Shown one piece after another: positions 1 through 5,721 of a stretch of 7,769 nucleotides of DNA. The notes beneath the pieces were generated by a model. It was given only the letters and a program-made list of their open reading frames with translations. It ran no database searches and had not been told where the DNA came from. Source of the DNA: Anaerolineae bacterium. Lineage in GTDB: Bacteria; Chloroflexota; Anaerolineae; Aggregatilineales; Phototrophicaceae. Made by a program: the position numbers and the translations under genes. Positions within the stretch are counted from its first letter, which is position 1. Each line of letters begins with the position of its first letter. The stretch spans positions 1 through 7,769 of the forward strand of contig JAIOHO010001164.1 of NCBI GenBank assembly GCA_019912905.1, read 5' to 3'.

Positions 1-114
1 GGGGGCGGCCTGCTCTACCCGCTGCGCCTGCAACTGGCCGGTCGCAGCGCCCTGTCGATCGACGAATTTGTCCGGGGTCGGGGTGATTTCCTCAACTCGG
101 CGTTGGGGAGGTGA
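1..114 (+). CDS. C-terminal end of an unidentified protein (5' end outside window)
   Basis: Frame 1 is open from the first base to a TGA at 112-114, giving the last 37 residues of a protein. They begin GGGLLYPLRLQLAG and end FLNSALGR. Third codon positions are rich in G and C, as in the other genes here, which supports real coding. The fragment is polar with alternating hydrophobic residues and has no transmembrane segment. I recognise no family from so short a tail. It runs toward the metallophosphoesterase and overlaps its last codons by 23 bases, so the two genes would be convergent. Another possibility is that this is non-coding sequence that happens to be open, since 37 codons is not strong proof. 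Confidence 0.45.
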   Translation, partial: GGGLLYPLRLQLAGRSALSIDEFVRGRGDFLNSALGR

Positions 115-1156
115 CAGGGACCTGATCTGCCGTCGCCTCCCGCCGGTCCATGACCGGGTGGAGATAGGGAATCAGGTCGGTGGCGGTGTGAATCTCTTTG
201 GCGCAATCCAGCAGCAAATACTGACCGGCGCTTTTCGGGAAAGCATGTGTGTAGCTCGCCAGACGCAGCTGCTGCGGCCCCACCTGGCCGAAGCCACCTT
301 TGACGCCGATATGCCCAGCCACCAAGACGCGCTGCTCGAAGGGGCTGACCTTCGACACGTAGTTCAGGAAGTTCTTGATGGTCGTCGTATAATTCGAATT
401 GCCGTCCAGTTCATTTTGTGAAAAAAGTGTGTTCCACAACAGATCAAAATCGGTATTCTGGCCGCTGAGGAACAGCACGCGCAGCAGATCATTGAAGCGT
501 GGGTCCTCCGGGCCGCTCACAGCCAGGAAGCGCTGAGCCTGTTCTTCGTAAGAGATGCCGGTGAAGTGGGCATAACCCCGCCGCAGGCTTTCGATGTCGT
601 AGTTATGGAGTTCGCGGTCTGCGGATGCCACGATCTCGAAGTGGTCGATCTTGAGCAGGCGCTCGAACAGAGCCACCGAGCCAACCGCTGTCGAGGCCCC
701 GGCATGGGTCAGCATCACCCCGCCCTTCGTGCGCACGAAAAAAGGCAGCGACGCCAGAAAATCCACGACGTTCTTGCGCCGGAACAGCGAGCGATAATAT
801 TGATCGAGTCGGGTAAGGGAAGCCTCAAAACGTGGGGTGTACTGGATCGCGCCCTTGGCGAGCGACAGGCCGTAGATGTGGGGCATCTCGTGATTGCCCA
901 GCAGCATAATGATGGTATCGGACCCGAATTCGGATTGCAGCGCCATGACGTCCAGCATCATGTCGAGGCTGCCGTCAATTTCCTCGCTGCCTTCGCCGTG
1001 AATCAGGTCGCCGCATAAAACGAGTCGGTCGATTTCCCCTTTGCGGTGCCCGGCCAGAAACCGATCACGCAGGCCGCAATAGACGTCCCAAGCGCCATGC
1101 AGGTCTGTCACGACCATCGCGATGCCGCTGTCAATATCAAGCACTCGCCGGGACAT
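92..1156 (-). CDS. Calcineurin-like (PPP-type) metallophosphoesterase
   Basis: This is a 354-residue protein with the ordered metal-binding motifs of the metallophosphoesterase fold: TDLHG (D18, H20), CGDLIHGEG (D50), LLGNHE (N88, H89), LTHAGAS (H151) and VAGHIG (H282). Such enzymes hold two metal ions and hydrolyse phosphoester bonds. The spacing resembles the PPP protein-phosphatase branch (GDxHG, GDxVDRG, GNHE). However, the DRG arginine and the arginine before GNHE are not conserved, so I do not claim a protein substrate. No signal peptide or membrane segment is seen, so it is probably cytoplasmic. The last 20 or so residues are proline- and threonine-rich and probably disordered. The start is firm: AGGAGG lies five bases before the ATG. 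It sits 67 bases downstream of mdh on the same strand, behind a terminator-like hairpin. Its 3' end overlaps the convergent partial gene at 1-114. Confidence 0.87.
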   Translation of the reverse strand: MSRRVLDIDSGIAMVVTDLHGAWDVYCGLRDRFLAGHRKGEIDRLVLCGDLIHGEGSEEIDGSLDMMLDVMALQSEFGSDTIIMLLGNHEMPHIYGLSLAKGAIQYTPRFEASLTRLDQYYRSLFRRKNVVDFLASLPFFVRTKGGVMLTHAGASTAVGSVALFERLLKIDHFEIVASADRELHNYDIESLRRGYAHFTGISYEEQAQRFLAVSGPEDPRFNDLLRVLFLSGQNTDFDLLWNTLFSQNELDGNSNYTTTIKNFLNYVSKVSPFEQRVLVAGHIGVKGGFGQVGPQQLRLASYTHAFPKSAGQYLLLDCAKEIHTATDLIPYLHPVMDRREATADQVPVTSPTPS

Positions 1157-1161
1157 TTACC

Positions 1162-1167
1162 CCTCCT
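1162..1167 (-). promoter_or_regulatory. Strong Shine-Dalgarno of the metallophosphoesterase gene
   Basis: On the minus strand the sequence reads AGGAGG-GGTAA-ATG, a full six-base match to the anti-Shine-Dalgarno with ideal five-base spacing. It fixes the start at 1156. It is among the best ribosome-binding sites in the window, which contrasts with the terminator-like hairpin lying only about 10 bases upstream of it. Confidence 0.8.
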
Positions 1168-1172
1168 GAATG

Positions 1173-1202
1173 AAAAGAGGACGGGCAGCCAAGCCCGCCC
1201 CC
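1173..1202 (-). terminator. Terminator-like hairpin between mdh and the metallophosphoesterase gene
   Basis: Read on the minus strand, 1202-1193 pairs with 1186-1177 around a six-base loop (UUGGCU). This makes a ten-pair, GC-rich stem with two G-U pairs, followed directly by UUUU (1176-1173). It starts 22 bases after the mdh stop codon, so it fits an intrinsic terminator for mdh. The U-tract is short, and the ribosome-binding site of the next gene follows within 10 bases, so partial read-through is plausible. Confidence 0.6.
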
Positions 1203-1223
1203 CGGGTCGGACGGATCGGCTGA

Positions 1224-2168
1224 TTAGTAACCAAGTACGGCCACGACTGACTGAACCGCCTCCGCACTGTGATCCAGCATGGCCTTCTCGTCGCTGCTGA
1301 GTTCCATCTCGATGACCCGTTCAACGCCACCTGCCCCAATGACTGCCGGAACGCCAATATACAGCTTTTCATAACCATACTGACCGGTCAGGTAAACAGC
1401 AGACGGAATGACGCGTTTCTGATCCTTCAGGACGGCCTCGACCATCTCGATGGTCCCCGCAGCCGGCGCATAGAATCCGCTGTAGCCCAGCAAGCCGACG
1501 ATTTCACCGCCGCCTTTGGCAGTCCGGTCGATAATGGCCTGCAATTTGTCTTCCGCCATCAGCTCGCGCACCGGAATACCGGCCACCGACGTGTGGCGTG
1601 GCAGCGGCACCATCGTATCACCATGGCCGCCCAGCACGATTCCGTGCACGTCGCGGACGCTTACGCCCAGTTCCATGGCAATGAAGGTCTTGTATCGGGC
1701 TGTATCCAGCGCACCGGCCTGCCCGATCACGCGCTCACTGGGGAAACCGCTCTCTGCCAGCACGACATGACACATGGCGTCCAGTGGATTCGACACGACG
1801 ATGAGCACCGCATCCGGCGAATACGCCGCCACCTGGCGCGCGACCTCGCCGACGATGCTCTGGTTAGTTTTGACCAGATCATCACGACTGGGAAACTGCC
1901 CGGTGACCGGGTCCTTCTTACGCGGCACACCGGCGGTGATGACCACTACGTCCGACCCAGCGGTCAGCTCGTAGTCTTTGGAACCGACGATATCCAAATC
2001 GAAATTCATCACCGGCCCGGACTGTGCCAAATCCAATGCCTTGCCCTTGGCAGCACCTTCGATGATGTCCACCAGGACCACATCGGCCAATTCTTTCGAC
2101 GCGATCCAATGTGCGCATGTTGCGCCCACATTGCCTGCGCCCACAATGGTGACTTTGTTTCGAGCCAT
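1224..2168 (-). CDS. mdh: Malate dehydrogenase, NAD-dependent (LDH-like type)
   Basis: This 314-residue enzyme interconverts malate and oxaloacetate with NAD(H) in the cytoplasm (TCA cycle). The N-terminal Rossmann fold shows GAGNVG (residues 10-15), and D34 at the end of the second strand indicates NAD rather than NADP. Catalytic residues are D155 and R158 (LDTAR) and H182 (GGHGD). R83 in GVPRKK and R95 in SRDDL are the substrate arginines; an arginine at the 83 position marks malate rather than lactate use. SNPLDAM (126-132) is also typical. Between R83 and R95 the mobile loop is about six residues longer than the usual PRKPGMSRDDL form. The ATG at 2168 is preferred: it has AGAGG five bases upstream and the protein then begins MARNKVTIVGAG. 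An upstream in-frame extension to 2252 would run into the pckA terminator and has no family counterpart. Confidence 0.96.
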   Translation of the reverse strand: MARNKVTIVGAGNVGATCAHWIASKELADVVLVDIIEGAAKGKALDLAQSGPVMNFDLDIVGSKDYELTAGSDVVVITAGVPRKKDPVTGQFPSRDDLVKTNQSIVGEVARQVAAYSPDAVLIVVSNPLDAMCHVVLAESGFPSERVIGQAGALDTARYKTFIAMELGVSVRDVHGIVLGGHGDTMVPLPRHTSVAGIPVRELMAEDKLQAIIDRTAKGGGEIVGLLGYSGFYAPAAGTIEMVEAVLKDQKRVIPSAVYLTGQYGYEKLYIGVPAVIGAGGVERVIEMELSSDEKAMLDHSAEAVQSVVAVLGY

Positions 2169-2250
2169 AGTAACCTCTATCTTAGACCGGAAGGACAAAA
2201 CAGACAACTGCGGTAGGGTGGACCGCATATAAAAAAGATCTATAAACCCC
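2169..2250 (-). other. mdh leader region, no clear promoter
   Basis: This is the 82-base stretch between the pckA terminator and mdh. The distal part (about 2225-2250) is AT-rich on both strands, with runs such as a six-base T tract and TATATG on the coding strand. That is where an mdh promoter is most likely. I cannot point to a convincing -35/-10 pair at a workable distance. Because a terminator precedes it, mdh probably has its own promoter here. Confidence 0.35.
2174..2178 (-). promoter_or_regulatory. Ribosome-binding site deciding the mdh start
   Basis: The minus strand reads AGAGG-TTACT-ATG, with five-base spacing before the ATG at 2168. This supports the 314-residue product rather than a 342-residue form starting at 2252. 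Confidence 0.7.
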
Positions 2251-2288
2251 AATTAAAAGGGGGAGATTGCTTGTTCTGGCTCTCCCCC
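2251..2288 (-). terminator. Rho-independent terminator of pckA
   Basis: On the minus strand GGGGGAGA (2288-2281) pairs perfectly with TCTCCCCC (2266-2259) across a 14-base loop, followed directly by TTTTAATT (2258-2251). The eight-pair stem and U-rich tail are typical of intrinsic termination. It lies about 85 bases beyond the pckA stop codon and well before the mdh start, so it should separate the two transcripts. Confidence 0.75.
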
Positions 2289-2372
2289 GGGCCAGTTTTC
2301 ACTGCGATTGGATTGGAAAATCCAGGCAGCGCGATTATAGCATAACTTTGTTGGAGCGACTACCGACCGGCT

Positions 2373-3983
2373 TCAGTCCACATGGGGTCCTGCGGCCCGC
2401 ACCTCAGGGCTGGCCTGGTCAGCAAATTTCTCGAAGTTTTTGACGAACCGCGCAGCCAGATCGGTCACTTTCGCCTTATACGCATCCTTGTCTTCCCATG
2501 AGCTGGCAGGGTCGAGCACGTCATCGGGCACACCGGGCACATGCTTGGGAATACGGAGGCCGAAGTGCGGCTCCGTGACAAATTCGACGTCTTTCAGTTC
2601 ACCGTTCAGCGCGGCGTTGACCATACGCCGGGTGTACTTCAGCGACATCCGCTGGCCCTTGCCATTCCAGCCGGTATTGATCAGCCAGACATCGGATTCG
2701 TGGTCCTGAATTTTCTGCGCCAGCAACCGGGCATAGACCGTGGGGTGCAGCGGCATAAACGGCGCGCCAAAGCAGGCGCTGAAGGTCGCAGTTGGCTCGG
2801 TGACACCGCGTTCGGTGCCCGCCACCCTCGCCGTATAACCGCTGATGAAATGGTACTGGGCCTGCGCCGGAGTCAGCTTACTGATGGGCGGCAGCACACC
2901 AAACGCATCCGCCGTGAGGAAAATGACGTTGTTGGGATGTCCGCCGACACCGGTCGGGCTGGCGTTGGGGATATAGTTGATGGGATAGGAAGCACGCGTG
3001 TTCTCGGTAAAGCGCGCGCTGCTGAAATCCGGGCTGCGGTCCTCGTGCGACAGGCGCACATTTTCCAAAATCGTGCCAAACATCTGGGTCGTGGCGTAGA
3101 TTTCGGGTTCGCCTTCGGGGTCGATGTTGATCACCTTGGCATAGCAGCCGCCCTCAAAGTTAAAGACGCCATCATCGCTCCAGCCATGTTCGTCGTCGCC
3201 GATCAAGGTGCGCGAGGCATCCGCACTGAGGGTGGTCTTGCCTGTCCCGCTGAGGCCAAAGAATACGGCGGTGTCCCCCCCTGGCCCGATATTGGCGGAG
3301 CAGTGCATCGGCAGCACGCCCTTTTCTGGCAGCAGGTAATTCATGACCGAGAAGATGCCCTTTTTCACCTCACCCGAATAGCGGGTGCCGACGATGACGA
3401 TGAGCTTCTTGCCGATGTCGATGCCGATGAACGTCCCGGTGCGGGTGCCATCTTCATAAGGACGGGCGACCAGGCTCGGCGCGGCCACGACTGTCCATTC
3501 CGGGTCGTGGGCGGCCAGTTCTTCGATTGTCGGACGCAGAAACATGTTCCAGGAGAAGATCGCATGATAGGCCGCTTCGCTGATAATGCGGATCGGCATG
3601 CGGTACTTGGGATCGGCACCCACGAACAGGTCCTGCACGAAGATGTGCTGCTGCTGTTCGAGATGAAAGGTGGCCCGTTCATACATGTGGTCGAACAGGT
3701 CCTGCGAGACGGCCTGATTGATGTCGCCCCACCAGATCTTATCTTTTGACGAGGCTTCCTCGACGAAGAATTTGTCTTTCGGGCTGCGACCGGTGTACTG
3801 GCCGGTCAGCACCCGCAGCGCACCTTGATTCGTCAGGTGTGCCTCGCCCAGCTTGAGCGCGTATTCGTAGATTTCCGTCGGGTTGAGGTTCCAATGAACC
3901 AGGTTGTACCCCTCAAATGTTTCAATTCCAATGTCCTTCAGTCCGACCTCACTGTGAGGATGGACTACGGTTGGGAGTGGCAT
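2373..3983 (-). CDS. pckA: Phosphoenolpyruvate carboxykinase (ATP)
   Basis: This 536-residue protein matches the length of E. coli PckA (about 540). It converts oxaloacetate and ATP to PEP, CO2 and ADP, the entry step of gluconeogenesis; the reverse reaction can be anaplerotic. Key residues are visible in order: R66 in TGRSPKDKF binds substrate; R201-Y202 and K208 fall in GTRYSGEVKKG; H227 in PMHCSAN and K208 are metal ligands; Walker A GLSGTGKTT spans 243-251 with K249; and GDDEHGW (262-268) supplies the metal-binding aspartate. ENTRASYP follows later, holding the conserved arginine near residue 328. No key residue is missing. AAGGAG lies five bases before the ATG, which fixes the start. Upstream are a TATACT -10 candidate and palindromes that may bind regulators; downstream is a clear terminator. 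Thus it is probably transcribed as a single gene, or by read-through from the histidine-phosphatase gene. Confidence 0.98.
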   Translation of the reverse strand: MPLPTVVHPHSEVGLKDIGIETFEGYNLVHWNLNPTEIYEYALKLGEAHLTNQGALRVLTGQYTGRSPKDKFFVEEASSKDKIWWGDINQAVSQDLFDHMYERATFHLEQQQHIFVQDLFVGADPKYRMPIRIISEAAYHAIFSWNMFLRPTIEELAAHDPEWTVVAAPSLVARPYEDGTRTGTFIGIDIGKKLIVIVGTRYSGEVKKGIFSVMNYLLPEKGVLPMHCSANIGPGGDTAVFFGLSGTGKTTLSADASRTLIGDDEHGWSDDGVFNFEGGCYAKVINIDPEGEPEIYATTQMFGTILENVRLSHEDRSPDFSSARFTENTRASYPINYIPNASPTGVGGHPNNVIFLTADAFGVLPPISKLTPAQAQYHFISGYTARVAGTERGVTEPTATFSACFGAPFMPLHPTVYARLLAQKIQDHESDVWLINTGWNGKGQRMSLKYTRRMVNAALNGELKDVEFVTEPHFGLRIPKHVPGVPDDVLDPASSWEDKDAYKAKVTDLAARFVKNFEKFADQASPEVRAAGPHVD

Positions 3984-4010
3984 AACGGCTCCTTGCAGAC
4001 TAATTTATGC

Positions 4011-4016
4011 AGTATA
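4011..4016 (-). promoter_or_regulatory. Candidate -10 element of the pckA promoter
   Basis: The minus strand carries TATACT (five of six matches to TATAAT), which would start RNA near 4004 and leave a leader of about 20 bases that contains the AAGGAG site. No good -35 hexamer lies 16-18 bases upstream (ACTAAC at 17). This would fit an activator-dependent promoter. It is a motif match only. Confidence 0.4.
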
Positions 4017-4038
4017 CGATTGGAATGAAGCGGGTTAG

Positions 4039-4054
4039 TTGAGTGATTGCCCAA
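4039..4054. promoter_or_regulatory. Imperfect palindrome near -42 of the putative pckA promoter
   Basis: The plus strand reads TTGAG-TGATTG-CCCAA, where four of five arm positions pair. Its centre is about 42 bases before the start site predicted from TATACT. That is where class II activators such as CRP/FNR-family dimers bind, and it overlaps the poor -35 region. Short imperfect palindromes are common by chance, so this is tentative. Confidence 0.22.
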
Positions 4055-4118
4055 ATCTTTATTGCCTTCATTGTACGGAACCTGGGCCGGAAATTTTACG
4101 ACAGAGTTCCCGCTCATT

Positions 4119-4134
4119 AGTGATTTTTGTCACA
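4119..4134. promoter_or_regulatory. CRP-like palindrome upstream of pckA
   Basis: On the minus strand the sequence is TGTGA-CAAAAA-TCACT, nine of ten matches to the CRP consensus TGTGA-N6-TCACA. It lies in the pckA/histidine-phosphatase intergenic region, immediately after the latter's stop codon. It is about 120 bases upstream of the predicted pckA start site, further than the usual activating positions. It could serve a CRP/FNR-family protein, or simply be a weak hairpin in the 3' end of the upstream transcript (four pairs, no U-tract). Confidence 0.35.
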
Positions 4135-4136
4135 AT

Positions 4137-4757
4137 TCAGATTTGCGATGAGCCTAAATGAGGGATGGCAGCGACCTCGCGCAGCAGCCAGGCCTCACCT
4201 GCCTGTTCCAGCGTGGTCACGGAGGTGTTGGCGATGTGCATGTCGAGCCGTTTGTCGGTCTCGCCAAACAATTTCCACAGTAGAGTCTTGATCGTCCCGC
4301 CGTGTGACACGATCGCGACTTCCGGCTCGATCGGTTGGGTAATCACGTGCTGCCAGGCAGCATAAGCCCGTTCCTGAAGCTGGCGGCGCGATTCCCCCTG
4401 TGGGTAGGCATAGCCCCACAGATCCGCCGCGCGTGCCATCATTTCTGCCGGGAAATGCCGCTTCATCTCCTGCGAGGTGAATCCCTGCAACTTGCCCAGG
4501 TTGATCTCCCGCCAGCGCGGATCAGCCTGTGGTTCCAGCCCCAGCGCCTGAGCCAGTGGCAGCGCCGTCTGCCATGTGCGCGGCAGATCGCTGGTATAGA
4601 TGGCCCGGATGGGGCGGTCGCGCAGGTAATTCGCCAGCGTCTGGGCCTGAGCACGCCCCACCGCATTCAGGTCGGTCCGGGCGAAACCCTGCCAGCGGCC
4701 TTCTGCATTCCAATCCGTTTCGCCATGCCGGATCAGTAAAATTCGTTCTGGGGGCAT
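4137..4757 (-). CDS. Histidine phosphatase family protein (phosphoglycerate-mutase-like)
   Basis: This 206-residue protein of the histidine phosphatase superfamily forms a phosphohistidine intermediate and removes phosphate from small metabolites. Catalytic features in order are LIRHGETDWN (nucleophile H11, R10), SDLPRTWQTA (R60), the acid-base E84 in WREINLGKLQG, and H152 in VSHGGT. The size fits the GpmB/CobC/PhoE-like cofactor-independent phosphatase group rather than true glycolytic mutases of about 250 residues. The substrate cannot be told from sequence; alpha-ribazole phosphate, phosphoserine and general sugar phosphates are all options. No cobalamin or serine genes lie nearby. I chose the ATG at 4757 because GGAG lies five bases upstream and the motif RHG then falls at residue 10. 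Upstream in-frame starts at 4793 (ATG) and 4814 (GTG) lack well-placed ribosome-binding sites. It is divergent from the gene at 4916. Confidence 0.93.
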   Translation of the reverse strand: MPPERILLIRHGETDWNAEGRWQGFARTDLNAVGRAQAQTLANYLRDRPIRAIYTSDLPRTWQTALPLAQALGLEPQADPRWREINLGKLQGFTSQEMKRHFPAEMMARAADLWGYAYPQGESRRQLQERAYAAWQHVITQPIEPEVAIVSHGGTIKTLLWKLFGETDKRLDMHIANTSVTTLEQAGEAWLLREVAAIPHLGSSQI

Positions 4758-4762
4758 CTTGA

Positions 4763-4766
4763 CTCC
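4763..4766 (-). promoter_or_regulatory. Ribosome-binding site deciding the histidine-phosphatase start
   Basis: The minus strand reads GGAG-TCAAG-ATG, with five-base spacing. Two earlier in-frame starts (4793, 4814) lack such a site, so this one sets the 206-residue product. Confidence 0.6.
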
Positions 4767-4840
4767 GTCCTGAGCGCATTCGCGGGCAGTCATTGAATCC
4801 GGCGGCCCCGGCACCCCTCATCGGCACCAGTTTCAACGAT

Positions 4841-4865
4841 AGGGTTGACGCGCTCACCCTCAACC
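4841..4865. repeat. Overlapping inverted repeats in the divergent promoter region
   Basis: AGGGTTGA (4841-4848) is mirrored by TCACCCT (4854-4860), with one base bulged and a five-base centre. GGTTGA (4843-4848) is also a perfect inverted match to TCAACC (4860-4865). The element overlaps the -35 hexamer proposed for the plus-strand genes, so it could be an operator for one or both divergent units. It is a pattern match without further support. Confidence 0.3.
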
Positions 4866-4873
4866 GGCAAAAT
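4845..4873 (+). promoter_or_regulatory. Candidate sigma-70-type promoter for the plus-strand era cluster
   Basis: TTGACG (4845-4850, five of six matches) and CAAAAT (4868-4873, four of six matches) are separated by 17 bases. RNA would begin near 4880, giving a leader of about 36 bases before the GTG at 4916. This is the best pair I find in the divergent region; the -10 is weak. For the opposite strand, a TTGAGG/TATCGT pair with 16-base spacing (minus strand, 4863-4836) is a still weaker candidate for the histidine-phosphatase gene. Confidence 0.35.
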
Positions 4874-4915
4874 TGAGACACGTTTGAGTTTAGCACATCA
4901 GGGAGCATTCGTTCA

Positions 4916-5224
4916 GTGACAAACCCGCCCTCACGGACTATGCAGGTTGGCCTGGCCTTTGTCGCCGGGATTGGACTCACGTTGATGATCGTCGTGGCCG
5001 GGATCGCTGTCGTCAGCGGCGAAACGGTGGACAGCAGCGCGCTCAATATCCTGTTTCTCCTGGGCGTCGCCATGCTGGTGACTGGACTGGCCGCCTGGTT
5101 CGGAGTCGTCCGGCCCGATACGCATTTCGACGACATCAACGTGCCGATGTATCACGGCCATGACCATCACGACGCGCACGAGGCTCATACCGAAGGCGAG
5201 AAGGCGCTGGCCGAGCATCACTGA
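4916..5224 (+). CDS. Small two-helix membrane protein with a histidine-rich C-terminal tail
   Basis: This 102-residue protein belongs to no family I recognise. Two clear transmembrane segments lie at about residues 10-34 and 42-65, joined by a short polar loop (GETVDSSA). A hydrophilic tail from R66 onward holds nine histidines, eight of them in the last 23 residues (HGHDHHDAHEAH and a final HH). By the positive-inside rule (R7, R66) both ends would be cytoplasmic. The tail looks able to bind divalent metals, but that is inference; it could also be a simple low-complexity acidic/histidine tail. The GTG start at 4916 has AGGGAG ten bases upstream; an ATG at 4940 (residue 9) is possible but would trim the start of helix one. 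Its stop codon overlaps the ATG of the next gene (TGATG), implying translational coupling and a shared transcript with that gene and era. Confidence 0.75.
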   Translation: MTNPPSRTMQVGLAFVAGIGLTLMIVVAGIAVVSGETVDSSALNILFLLGVAMLVTGLAAWFGVVRPDTHFDDINVPMYHGHDHHDAHEAHTEGEKALAEHH

Positions 5225-5721
5225 TGCCCGCCATCCCGGAACGTCAGCCGCTGAGTGACTTGTTCGGCGGTGTCGTGCTGCAAGCGGCGGATACGCCCCT
5301 TCTGGCCCGTGCCGCACAGCCTGCTGCTGAGGTCATCGCCCAGGGTGATTTCGTGATTCGCTACGGCATCCAGTACCTGGGCAAGCCGCACTTCGCCCTG
5401 GTGCCGGGATTGGTTGCGCTGGATTATGGCGACATGCTGGTGGGCGAAGCTGCCTGGGATTTTCTGCTGAATCGCAGCAACCTGCACCCGCGTGCCGACG
5501 TGGTCGGCTTTCGCAATGATGGGGTGGATGACATGATCGCGGTCAAGTATCTTGATCTGGCCGAGCCGGTGCATGTGCAGGTTTATGCGGATGCCGCAGC
5601 CACGCAGCCCATCATCCGCGTCCGCGCACTGATCGCCAGCAGCACCCGCGGGCTTCCCCCGCGCCTGCTGGATTATCTCCCTTGTTTCGAGTCCCTGGAG
5701 GCCTGGCGGCAGCATGAATGA
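5224..5721 (+). CDS. Conserved-looking soluble protein of unknown function, coupled to era
   Basis: This encodes a 165-residue protein of no family I can name. It has no signal peptide, membrane segment or cysteine pair motif (a single Cys near the end). Its composition is balanced, with alternating hydrophobic stretches such as HFALVPGLVALDYG and VHVQVYAD that suggest an alpha/beta or beta-rich fold. The tail (GLPPRLLDYLPCFESLEAW) is probably helical. The gene begins one base inside the stop codon of the membrane-protein gene and ends eight bases inside era, with no ribosome-binding site of its own at good spacing. It is therefore probably translated by re-initiation as the middle gene of a three-gene unit. 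The tight packing and coding-like base use make it a real gene; its position suggests co-expression with Era, which does not by itself mean a shared function. Confidence 0.75.
   Translation: MPAIPERQPLSDLFGGVVLQAADTPLLARAAQPAAEVIAQGDFVIRYGIQYLGKPHFALVPGLVALDYGDMLVGEAAWDFLLNRSNLHPRADVVGFRNDGVDDMIAVKYLDLAEPVHVQVYADAAATQPIIRVRALIASSTRGLPPRLLDYLPCFESLEAWRQHE

Noticed and set aside
2179..2207. TTGTCT/TAAGAT promoter-like pair before mdh (17-base spacing)
   Set aside because: RNA would start only a few bases before the ATG, leaving the AGAGG ribosome-binding site outside the message. Both hexamers are only four of six matches.
1269..2216. 315-codon plus-strand frame opposite mdh
   Set aside because: It is antisense to an intact malate dehydrogenase, is histidine- and arginine-rich as such shadows usually are, and has no family motif.
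2169..2252. 28-residue N-terminal extension of malate dehydrogenase
   Set aside because: The extension starts at the pckA terminator tail, lacks family support, and the internal ATG at 2168 has a well-placed ribosome-binding site.
2541..3749. 402-codon open frame on the plus strand opposite pckA
   Set aside because: It is the antisense shadow of a complete PEP carboxykinase with every key residue, and its translation shows no recognisable motif. Long antisense frames are expected in GC-rich coding DNA.
4522..5139. 205-codon minus-strand frame spanning the divergent region
   Set aside because: It overlaps the histidine phosphatase in another frame and is antisense to the membrane protein; no motif is found in it.
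5160..5221. CAC/CAT/GAC-rich stretch considered as a tandem repeat
   Set aside because: It encodes the histidine-rich tail of the membrane protein; the codons vary and there is no regular repeat unit.
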